Shown here: piece after piece, positions 13,032 to 19,324 of the stretch
Layout: every line of letters begins with the position of its first letter
Numbering within the stretch: position 1 is the first letter of the stretch
Assembly (NCBI GenBank): GCA_049841315.1
Contig: JASGDB010000137.1
Span: 1-24,592 of the forward strand
Origin: JASGDB01 sp049841315
Lineage (GTDB): Bacteria > Bacteroidota > Bacteroidia > Flavobacteriales > Weeksellaceae
Length of the DNA: 24,592 bases
Direction: 5' to 3'
Translations under genes and position numbers: made by a program
The notes under the pieces: generated by a model
What the model was told of the DNA's origin: nothing
What the model saw: only the letters and a program-made list of their open reading frames with translations
Database searches by the model: none

Positions 13032-13931
13032 ATGGCTAAAACGGTAGATGATTTTAACAAAAGGAGGCTGCGCTCCAGCAATATTACGGTAACGATTAGT
13101 ATTGCGCTTGTTTTGTTTCTGGTAGGGCTTTTCGGGCTTATTTTGATTAATGCGCAGAAGTATTCGGATTACATCAAGGAACAGCTTGTGGTCAATGCAT
13201 TCTTCGATGAAAACTATGACGTGAAAGATTCCGTAAAAACAGCAAAAACCGAGCAAGCTGCCCTAAAACAGATTGAAAAACTTCCGTTCGTGAAGAAAGC
13301 GACTTTCATTTCAAGAAAAATGGCATCCGAAGAAGCTAAAAAAAGTCTTGGTGTGGAAAGCGACGCATTGTTTGAGGAAGATATTTTTCCTGCTTCCGTG
13401 GAAGTTTCGCTGATGCCGGATTATGTAGCTCCGGAAAAAATCGACGGTGTCATCAAACAGCTTTCTACCGTTCCGGGAATTAAGGAAGTGAAGAACAATT
13501 CTTCTCTTACCGCCGATATTTTCAACAATCTGGAAAGGATTCTGAAATGGATTCTCGGATTTTCGGTTTTATTTTTGATATTGGCTATCGTATTGATTAA
13601 CAATTCAATACGGCTGAAAATATTCTCCAAACGTTTCATCATCAAAACCATGCAGCTCGTGGGAGCGAAAAGGCGTTTCATTCTGAAACCTTTTGTTCTC
13701 GAAGCGGTTGTTCTCGGTGTTTTGGGTGCGGCAATCGGACTTGTTGTGTTGTTTGCGGTGTGGTATTATTTTACCAAAGAAATCGGCGCAGACTTCGTGC
13801 AGGATACAAATCAGTATATAACGCTGATTATCGGAGTGATACTTCTCGGGATTTTCATTACGGTTATCAGTACCGTTTTTGCAACTTGGAGATTCTTGAA
13901 AAGCAATGTAGACGACCTTTATTATTCTTAA
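13032..13931 (+). CDS. ftsX: cell division protein FtsX
   Basis: The membrane partner of FtsE that passes division signals to peptidoglycan hydrolases. It has 299 residues from the ATG at 13032; the frame is open 27 codons further up, but that part crosses the promoter region and the family start is MAKTVDDFNKRR. One helix at about 20-40 is followed by an extracytoplasmic domain of about 130 residues containing LPFVKKATFISRKMASEEAKKSLG. Three more helices follow in the C-terminal FtsX permease domain (RLKIFSKRFIIKTMQLVGAKRRFILKPF between them). ftsE is not adjacent, as is common in Bacteroidota. The DUF3098 gene follows after 5 bp. Confidence 0.93.
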   Translation: MAKTVDDFNKRRLRSSNITVTISIALVLFLVGLFGLILINAQKYSDYIKEQLVVNAFFDENYDVKDSVKTAKTEQAALKQIEKLPFVKKATFISRKMASEEAKKSLGVESDALFEEDIFPASVEVSLMPDYVAPEKIDGVIKQLSTVPGIKEVKNNSSLTADIFNNLERILKWILGFSVLFLILAIVLINNSIRLKIFSKRFIIKTMQLVGAKRRFILKPFVLEAVVLGVLGAAIGLVVLFAVWYYFTKEIGADFVQDTNQYITLIIGVILLGIFITVISTVFATWRFLKSNVDDLYYS

Positions 13932-13936
13932 AAAAA

Positions 13937-14242
13937 ATGGCAAAGAAAAAAGAACAGTTTTCCGCACAAAGTTACGGAACTCAAATGGAGGAAGCTCCGT
14001 CGCAGAACGCTTTTTACTTCGGGAAAGAAAATTTCAAATGGATGCTTATCGGGCTTGCAATGATTCTTCTCGGATTTATCCTGATGATGGGGCAGAGTGC
14101 GAATACAAGACCGGATGGAACTTTTGACCCGGCCTACTGGAACGACGGAATTTTCTCCGTTGTCCGCATCCGTATTGCTCCGCTTTTAGTGATTGTCGGA
14201 TTTGTGGTGGAAGCGTATGCTATTCTGAAAAGAAAGAAATAA
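13937..14242 (+). CDS. DUF3098 family small membrane protein
   Basis: A 101-residue protein with two membrane helices (about 34-52 and 78-97) joined by a conserved-looking loop (QSANTRPDGTFDPAYWNDGIFSVVRIRIAP). This matches the DUF3098 family of Bacteroidota, whose function is not known. The start is the ATG at 13937, giving MAKKKEQFSAQ; a longer open frame from 13760 lies inside ftsX in another frame and is not used. The 5-bp gap after ftsX implies co-transcription and suggests a role in the envelope or in division alongside FtsX. A terminator follows. Confidence 0.88.
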   Translation: MAKKKEQFSAQSYGTQMEEAPSQNAFYFGKENFKWMLIGLAMILLGFILMMGQSANTRPDGTFDPAYWNDGIFSVVRIRIAPLLVIVGFVVEAYAILKRKK

Positions 14243-14252
14243 AAATTATCGG

Positions 14253-14283
14253 TTTGAATACAATATAATTCTCAATATTTTCA
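14253..14283 (+). promoter_or_regulatory. candidate promoter of the UbiA-family gene
   Basis: TTTG (14253-14256), 19 nt, then TATTTTCA (14276-14283). The spacing is exact but the -7 box deviates at its last two bases. If used, the transcript would include the hairpin at 14298-14328 before the ATG at 14345. Confidence 0.3.
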
Positions 14284-14297
14284 AACGAATAATATCC

Positions 14298-14331
14298 AAC
14301 CCTTTCAGAAATTAAAACTGAAAGGGTTTTT
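14298..14331 (+). terminator. terminator after the ftsX-DUF3098 unit, directly before the UbiA-family gene
   Basis: An 11-bp perfect stem, AACCCTTTCAG / CTGAAAGGGTT, with a 9-nt A/T loop and a T tail. The next gene starts only 13 nt further on, so the hairpin is either an end for the upstream operon or part of the leader of the UbiA-family gene. Confidence 0.8.
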
Positions 14332-14344
14332 AAAAAAATCCGAT

Positions 14345-15259
14345 ATGGAGAAAAAAACAAAATCTGCTTCTAACCCCGTTTTGTACAGGCTTTCGCAAAT
14401 TGTAGGATTTCTTCTGGGTGCGCGGTTTTTCATGGTGCTTCTGCTTACATTTGCGCTGTATGTTTCCACGTTTTTTTTGTTCAACCAGGAGGAAAGTCTT
14501 AGGGATTTTGTTTTTGATTTTAAGATTCACGGGATTATTTTCTGTACGGTTCTCAGTATTCTTGCAGGAGGAATTATCAATCAGTTTTACGACAGGGAAA
14601 AAGACCGTATCATAAAGCCTTTCCGTACAAAGATTCAGAGCTTTTTTAAGCAAAAATATTTTTTATACGTTTATCTTATTCTTAATTTCGTTTCACTGGG
14701 AATTTCGTGGTTGATTTCTCCTCGTGTTTTGGTGTATCTGGTTATTTATCAGTTTTTTATGTGGTTTTACAGCCATCGTATTTCTAAAATCCTGATTCTC
14801 AATAATCTCACATTTGTTTCCTTGTCGCTGTATCCTTTTTTCGGGATGCTGGTGTATTACCGTACATTTTCCATAAAAGTTTTTCTCATGGCGGTTTTTC
14901 TTTTTGTCATGCTTCTGATTCTTGATATAATAAAAGATACCTTGACCAAAAATGCAGATAAGGTTTTCGGGTATACTACAATTCCTAATTTTTTTGGAAG
15001 TAAAACTGCAAAATCCGTTATTGTTATTCTGTGCATTGCAGAAATGATTATTTCAATGCTTTTGGTTGAGCTGAAAGGCTTGAACAGCTTTATGAGCTGT
15101 TTTTTTGCAGTAAGTCTTTTCGTTCTGGTTTTCGCCGTATATCTGATTTTGAACACATTTAAAAATTCAAATTTCTTTACTTTGAATATGCTGAGAATTT
15201 GGATTTTCATTGGAATTACCGCCATGCTTCTGGACGGCATTTTTACGAAATTGGGATAA
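14345..15259 (+). CDS. UbiA-family prenyltransferase
   Basis: An integral membrane enzyme of 304 residues with about eight to nine helices that joins an isoprenoid diphosphate to an acceptor. The two Asp-rich, Mg-diphosphate-binding motifs of the family are present: N79-x3-D83-x3-D87 (NQFYDREKD) and D194-x3-D198-x6-D205 (DIIKDTLTKNAD), followed by FGYTTIP. The acceptor cannot be told from sequence. Members of this subgroup in flavobacteria are often labelled geranylgeranylglycerol-phosphate geranylgeranyltransferase; menaquinone-type acceptors are an alternative. No quinone genes are adjacent. The gap to the next gene is 72 bp with a promoter box, so it may be transcribed alone. Confidence 0.85.
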   Translation: MEKKTKSASNPVLYRLSQIVGFLLGARFFMVLLLTFALYVSTFFLFNQEESLRDFVFDFKIHGIIFCTVLSILAGGIINQFYDREKDRIIKPFRTKIQSFFKQKYFLYVYLILNFVSLGISWLISPRVLVYLVIYQFFMWFYSHRISKILILNNLTFVSLSLYPFFGMLVYYRTFSIKVFLMAVFLFVMLLILDIIKDTLTKNADKVFGYTTIPNFFGSKTAKSVIVILCIAEMIISMLLVELKGLNSFMSCFFAVSLFVLVFAVYLILNTFKNSNFFTLNMLRIWIFIGITAMLLDGIFTKLG

Positions 15260-15305
15260 AAAGGGAATAATCAAACTAAAAGCTCAATAATCCGAAACGA
15301 AGTTG

Positions 15306-15313
15306 TATTTTTG
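15306..15313 (+). promoter_or_regulatory. -7 box of the pseudouridine synthase promoter
   Basis: TATTTTTG, an exact TAnnTTTG match ending 18 nt before the ATG at 15332. It excludes the upstream TTG at 15311 as a start. Confidence 0.5.
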
Positions 15314-15331
15314 CAGAAATTTAATAATTAC

Positions 15332-16285
15332 ATGAGCAGAGAAAACAACAGCGGACGTCCTAAAAGACCAAGAATTTCAAGAACTGTAAATTCCGGCGAT
15401 TCTCCGCGAAGCTCAAAACGAGGAGAAAATACTTTTGATTCCCGCAAAAAATACGAAAAAGGAAATCTCGCAGGTGGCAAAAAACCGTATAAAAAATTCG
15501 ACGATAAGGATAATGACAGAGCAAAATCCTTTGTCCAGAAAAGACGTTTTGAAAAAATTGAAAAAGACCTCCACAAAGATACAATCCGCCTGAACAAATA
15601 CATCGCCAATGCCGGAATATGCAGTAGGAGAGAGGCAGACACGCTTATTGTACAGGGCTTGGTGCAGGTAAACGGAAATGTTGTTACCGAAATGGGTTAT
15701 CAGGTTCAGAAAACCGATAAAGTGGTTTTCGACGGACAGAATATCACTCCTGAAAAGCCTGTTTACGTTCTTTTGAACAAGCCTAAAGGCTATATTTCCA
15801 CAACGAAAGACGACAAAGCGAGAAAAACCGTTATGGATTTGGTTGCCAATGCTTCGCCGTACAGATTGTTTCCTGTGGGAAGATTGGACCGTTCCACAAC
15901 CGGTGTAATATTGCTGACCAACGACGGACACATGACCAAAAAACTGACACACCCGTCTTTTGATGTTCGGAAAATTTACCATGTAGTTTTAGACCGAAAA
16001 CTTGCACCCGAAGACATGCAGGCGATTATTGACGGAATCCGTTTGGAAGAAGGCGTTGCCAATGTGGACAGTATTTCCTACATCGAAGGGAAACCGAAAA
16101 ATGAAATCGGAATCGAGCTTCATATCGGCTGGAATCGTGTTATCAGAAGAATTTTCCAGAGATTAGGCTACGAAGTTGAAACACTCGACAGAGTAATGTT
16201 TGCCGGACTTACAAAGAAAAATATCAAGCGAGGACACTGGCGGATTCTCACGGAACTGGAAGTGAATAATCTGAAAATGCTTTAA
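15332..16285 (+). CDS. rRNA pseudouridine synthase, RsuA/RluB/E/F family, with basic N-terminal tail
   Basis: Converts a specific rRNA uridine to pseudouridine. It has 317 residues from the ATG at 15332. Residues 1-82 are a disordered tail rich in Arg, Lys, Ser, Gly and Asn. An S4 RNA-binding domain follows at about 85-130 (IRLNKYIANAGICSRREADTLIVQGLVQVNG). The catalytic domain starts at YVLLNKPKGYISTTKD; the catalytic Asp is D186 in GRLDRSTTGVILLTNDG. KIYHVVLDR and WNRVIRRIFQRLGYEVETLDRV complete the fold. It is nearest to the RluB/RsuA branch; which rRNA position is modified cannot be told. The tail may add nonspecific RNA affinity (inference). Confidence 0.93.
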   Translation: MSRENNSGRPKRPRISRTVNSGDSPRSSKRGENTFDSRKKYEKGNLAGGKKPYKKFDDKDNDRAKSFVQKRRFEKIEKDLHKDTIRLNKYIANAGICSRREADTLIVQGLVQVNGNVVTEMGYQVQKTDKVVFDGQNITPEKPVYVLLNKPKGYISTTKDDKARKTVMDLVANASPYRLFPVGRLDRSTTGVILLTNDGHMTKKLTHPSFDVRKIYHVVLDRKLAPEDMQAIIDGIRLEEGVANVDSISYIEGKPKNEIGIELHIGWNRVIRRIFQRLGYEVETLDRVMFAGLTKKNIKRGHWRILTELEVNNLKML

Positions 16286-16308
16286 TTATAAGGTTAAGAA
16301 ATAAAAAA

Positions 16309-16331
16309 TCCTTTCATAAATTTTGAAAGGA
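16309..16331. terminator. bidirectional terminator between the pseudouridine synthase and SGNH hydrolase genes
   Basis: An 8-bp stem, TCCTTTCA / TGAAAGGA, with a 7-nt loop, followed by a long T run on the plus strand and preceded by an A run that gives T on the minus strand. It serves two convergent genes. Confidence 0.8.
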
Positions 16332-16344
16332 GTTTTTTTTTGGA

Positions 16345-16995
16345 TTATTTCATATAAGGCATCATTGCTTCCGTCCAAATCCGGTAGCCTTCGGGTTTCA
16401 TGTGGAGCATATCTTCGAGGAATAAATCATTTCGGACATTTCCGAAAGCATCTTCCATGGGTTTTGTAATGTCGATGTATTCAGCGTTTTTCCTGTTTTT
16501 CATGAATTTTTTGATTCTCGCATTGGTTTCCTGAAACTGTTTCCAGAGATTTTCACGGCTCGGCGACATTTTTATCGAAATATAGGCTACAGGAATATCG
16601 GGATAATATTCTCTTATGGCTTTATAAAAGGTTTTGTAGCGTTTGAAAACATCTTTTGAGGTCAATGAAGCATCAGAAGCAAAATCATTTTCACCGCAGT
16701 AAATCAGAATCTGTTTCGGGTGGTAAGGTTCGAGCAATTCGGTAGAGTAGCGGTTCAGGTCTTTCAAAGAAGAACCTCCGAAACCACGATTAATAATCAC
16801 TTTTCCGGGAAAATAATCCGCAACATCTTTCCACATTGTGAAAGAAGAACTTCCTATCAGAAGAATGGCATTTTTGGGTGGAGCAGTATCTTTATCTAAT
16901 TGTTTAAAATGTTGGATTTCATTCCAAAAAGGAGATTGCTGAGCCTGAAAATACACACTGAATAAAGCGAGAAAAATCAAAAATATCCGTTTCAT
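16345..16995 (-). CDS. exported SGNH/GDSL-type hydrolase
   Basis: A secreted or periplasmic esterase of 216 residues; the substrate (acyl or acetyl ester) is not deducible. A signal peptide covers residues 1-18 (MKRIFLIFLALFSVYFQA). All four SGNH blocks are present: block I LIGSSSF with Ser50 as likely nucleophile, block II GFGGSS with Gly, block III CGENDFA with Asn103, and block V DMLH with Asp195 and His198. The family resembles the lysophospholipase/acetyl-esterase group in size. The start is the ATG at 16995, six codons inside the longest frame, because the signal peptide begins there. It has no operon partner; the divergent gene at 17115 is also exported. Confidence 0.88.
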   Translation of the reverse strand: MKRIFLIFLALFSVYFQAQQSPFWNEIQHFKQLDKDTAPPKNAILLIGSSSFTMWKDVADYFPGKVIINRGFGGSSLKDLNRYSTELLEPYHPKQILIYCGENDFASDASLTSKDVFKRYKTFYKAIREYYPDIPVAYISIKMSPSRENLWKQFQETNARIKKFMKNRKNAEYIDITKPMEDAFGNVRNDLFLEDMLHMKPEGYRIWTEAMMPYMK

Positions 16996-17062
16996 ATCTG
17001 TTAAATCTGCCATGAATTTACAAATAATACATCATTTTTCCGCAAAAAACTTCGTTTTTCAA

Positions 17063-17091
17063 TAAATTTGTCTGAAATATAATTATCTTCG
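17063..17091 (+). promoter_or_regulatory. candidate -7 boxes before the exported unknown gene
   Basis: TAAATTTG (17063-17070) is an exact -7 match, and TATCTTCG (17084-17091) differs at one base. Either could drive the gene at 17115. No paired -33 element is clear. Confidence 0.3.
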
Positions 17092-17114
17092 CACATCGAA
17101 AAAAACGACTGTTT

Positions 17115-17792
17115 ATGATGAAAATTTTTAAAAACATATTTCTGATTCTTTTTCTTATAGGGGTTTCCCTGTCTGTAAAAGCTCAAAACCAAGACCACAA
17201 CCATGATGATGAAAAGTGGACTGAAGAAAAGACAATTCCCTTTGAAACAAAATACAGCTATCCGATGGCGGACGATATAAAATGGGAACTTGTAAACTTG
17301 AAAAATTCTAAAATAATAGCAAAAGGGAATGGTTCTATTAAAGATTTTTCATTCAAAAAGCCCGGTCAGTATGAACTTCATATTTTTGAAGAAATACATC
17401 ACGTGGAAGGCGGGTGCAATCACCCGAATTATCCAAGTAAAATTATGATTACCGCAGGTTCCGAAAAAATGGAATTTGATTTTTCAACGATACAGTTTTC
17501 AAGAAAAATCAAAGCAGGCGAAGATATGATGGGAGCTACACTTACCGTGAATGTTAATGTATCTTCCGCCGGCAAAAAATCAACCGTTTATAATAAAGAG
17601 CTCAAGACTGTAGGTATAGGCACTTCAATCAAAGGAAAGCTGAAAGGCGGAGAAGTAAAGCTGCGCAATGGTGTGAATACTCTTGTGTACGAACTCGAGG
17701 GGAAGGCAACCAAAGATACCTATATCATGTTTATTTTTACTGATTCCAACGCTTTGGAGCAATCGTATTCTTTAATGGAGAAAATACAATAA
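17115..17792 (+). CDS. exported protein of unknown function with PKD-like N-terminal domain
   Basis: A 225-residue protein that I cannot assign to a named family. Residues 1-24 are a signal peptide ending in VKAQ; the ATG at 17118 (second Met) would serve equally well. Residues 25-36 are His/Asp/Glu rich (NQDHNHDDEKW). About residues 55-95 look like a PKD/Ig-type strand pattern (IKWELVNLKNSKIIAKGNG then FSFKKPGQYELHIF). A single Cys lies in EGGCNHPNYPS, next to two His. The remainder (about 120-225) is beta rich with hydrophilic loops, possibly a second Ig-like domain. No lipobox or type IX C-terminal domain is evident. The His-rich stretches raise metal binding as a weak possibility. It is divergent from the SGNH hydrolase gene and 66 bp upstream of era. 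Confidence 0.8.
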   Translation: MMKIFKNIFLILFLIGVSLSVKAQNQDHNHDDEKWTEEKTIPFETKYSYPMADDIKWELVNLKNSKIIAKGNGSIKDFSFKKPGQYELHIFEEIHHVEGGCNHPNYPSKIMITAGSEKMEFDFSTIQFSRKIKAGEDMMGATLTVNVNVSSAGKKSTVYNKELKTVGIGTSIKGKLKGGEVKLRNGVNTLVYELEGKATKDTYIMFIFTDSNALEQSYSLMEKIQ

Positions 17793-17831
17793 TCACTTTT
17801 CGTTATCAGAACGCTCCCGAAAAAATTTCCT

Positions 17832-17839
17832 TAACTTTG
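17832..17839 (+). promoter_or_regulatory. -7 box of the era promoter
   Basis: TAACTTTG, an exact TAnnTTTG match ending 19 nt before the era ATG at 17859. Confidence 0.5.
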
Positions 17840-17858
17840 CCCATTCAAATTAAAGGTA

Positions 17859-18734
17859 ATGCATAAAGCAGGTTTTGTAAATATAGTCGGGAAGCCGAAC
17901 GCCGGAAAATCCACGCTCCTCAATCAGCTGATGGGAGAGAAGCTGGCAATCGTAACGCAGAAAGCGCAGACGACAAGGCATCGTATCTTTGGGATTTATA
18001 ATGAAGAGGATGTTCAGATTGTTTTTTCTGATACGCCGGGCGTTTTAGACCCGAAATACGGTCTTCAGGAAAAAATGATGGACTTTGTGAAAGATTCCCT
18101 TCAGGATGCGGATGTTTTTCTTTTCATTGTGGATATAACCGACCATTCCGAGCCGTCGGAATTTCTGATTGACAAGCTGAACAAAATCCCTGTTCCCGTA
18201 CTTTTGCTCCTGAACAAAATCGACAAAACCAATCAGGAAAACCTCGAAAAAATGGTGGGAGAGTGGCACGAAAGAATCCCGAAAGCGGAAATTCTGCCCA
18301 TATCAGCACTCAATTCTTTCAATACAGACATCATTCTTCCGAAGCTGAAATCCCTGCTTCCGGAAAATCCTCCTTATTACGATAAAGACCAGTTTACAGA
18401 CAAATCCGAACGTTTTTTCGTGAACGAGACTATCCGCGAAAAAATCCTTCTCAATTACGATAAAGAAATTCCGTATTCGGTGGAAGTGGTAACCGAAATG
18501 TTCAAGGAAAAGGAGGGAATTATCTTCATCGACTCCATTATTTATGTAGAACGCGATACGCAGAAAGGCATTATCATCGGGCATAAAGGCGAAGCCATTA
18601 AAAAAGTGGGAACGGAAGCCAGAATAGATTTGGAGAATTTTTTTGCCAAAAAAATCCACCTCAATCTTTTCGTAAAAGTGAAAAAAGACTGGCGGAAAAA
18701 CGAAAGGGATTTAAAAAATTTCGGTTATCGTTAA
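17859..18734 (+). CDS. era: ribosome-assembly GTPase Era
   Basis: A GTPase that binds the 3' end of 16S rRNA and controls maturation of the 30S subunit, with a peripheral membrane association. It has 291 residues, typical in length. GTPase motifs: G1 GKPNAGKST (11-19), G2 region QTTRHRIFG, G3 DTPG (58-61) and G4 NKID (119-122). The C-terminal KH domain is clear (IIIGHKGEAIKKVGTEARIDLE, then KKIHLNLFVKVKKDWR). It binds the 3' end of the same rRNA whose adjacent helix 45 is methylated by RsmA, also encoded in this window. It has its own promoter box. Confidence 0.97.
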   Translation: MHKAGFVNIVGKPNAGKSTLLNQLMGEKLAIVTQKAQTTRHRIFGIYNEEDVQIVFSDTPGVLDPKYGLQEKMMDFVKDSLQDADVFLFIVDITDHSEPSEFLIDKLNKIPVPVLLLLNKIDKTNQENLEKMVGEWHERIPKAEILPISALNSFNTDIILPKLKSLLPENPPYYDKDQFTDKSERFFVNETIREKILLNYDKEIPYSVEVVTEMFKEKEGIIFIDSIIYVERDTQKGIIIGHKGEAIKKVGTEARIDLENFFAKKIHLNLFVKVKKDWRKNERDLKNFGYR

Positions 18735-18752
18735 AAAAATTATTGCTCCGAA

Positions 18753-18784
18753 TTGGCTTTTAATGTGAATTTTTTCTATATTTG
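18753..18784 (+). promoter_or_regulatory. promoter of the DoxX-family gene
   Basis: TTG (18753-18755), 21 nt, then TATATTTG (18777-18784), an exact -7 match. The box ends 20 nt before the ATG at 18805. Confidence 0.5.
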
Positions 18785-18804
18785 GAGTTCAAAATGCATT
18801 TGAA

Positions 18805-19233
18805 ATGAATTATTTTACTTCCGTAAAGAGCACACCGTTCCTTAAAGATTTTATGTTATTAGTAGTAAGGGTATTTGTTGGGTTTGCCATGCTTACCCAC
18901 GGTTATCCGAAATTAGAAACTCTTCTTTCCGGAGAAGAAGTTCAGTTTTACAACTTCATGGGATTGGGCGCTCAATTTTCTCTTATTCTCACAGTATTTG
19001 CAGAATTTGTGTGTTCCATTTTCCTTATTTTAGGTCTTTTTACCAGGTGGGCTTCATTTTTCCTTGCATTCACTATGATTATTGCCGGATTGATCGTTCA
19101 TTGCTCAGACCCTTTTGAGAAAAAAGAACTCAGCCTGCTTTATCTCTGTGTTTACCTTCTGATTTTCACATTAGGACCCGGAAAATATTCTGTCGACGGA
19201 ATGATAAGTAAGAAAAAAAATTCTGACTGGTAG
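18805..19233 (+). CDS. DoxX-family inner-membrane protein
   Basis: A 142-residue protein with four predicted membrane helices. The N-terminal motif (LLVVRVFVGFAMLTHGYPKLETL) is the DoxX signature of R-x-F-x-G with HG-x-x-K. Members are linked to redox balance or thiol stress in some bacteria, but the role of most is unknown. It is preceded by its own promoter and followed by a terminator, so it is probably monocistronic. The short tail KKKNSDW is on the cytoplasmic side if the usual topology holds. Confidence 0.85.
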   Translation: MNYFTSVKSTPFLKDFMLLVVRVFVGFAMLTHGYPKLETLLSGEEVQFYNFMGLGAQFSLILTVFAEFVCSIFLILGLFTRWASFFLAFTMIIAGLIVHCSDPFEKKELSLLYLCVYLLIFTLGPGKYSVDGMISKKKNSDW

Positions 19234-19275
19234 AAAATATTTTTAGAATTGATAAAGTTTTAATTGTTAATACCG

Positions 19276-19307
19276 AACCCTTTCATGCTGATTTTGAAAG
19301 GGTTTTT
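19276..19307 (+). terminator. terminator after the DoxX gene, directly before the S9 peptidase gene
   Basis: A 10-bp perfect stem, AACCCTTTCA / TGAAAGGGTT, with a 9-nt loop and a T5 tail. It shares its stem core with the hairpin at 14298-14328. The next ATG is at 19325, so the promoter of the peptidase must lie upstream of or within the hairpin. Confidence 0.8.
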
Positions 19308-19324
19308 AACTACAAAAAATCTAT

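Noticed and set aside
13760..13936. Upstream part of the long frame containing the DUF3098 gene
   Set aside because: It lies inside ftsX in another frame; the conserved protein starts at the ATG at 13937.
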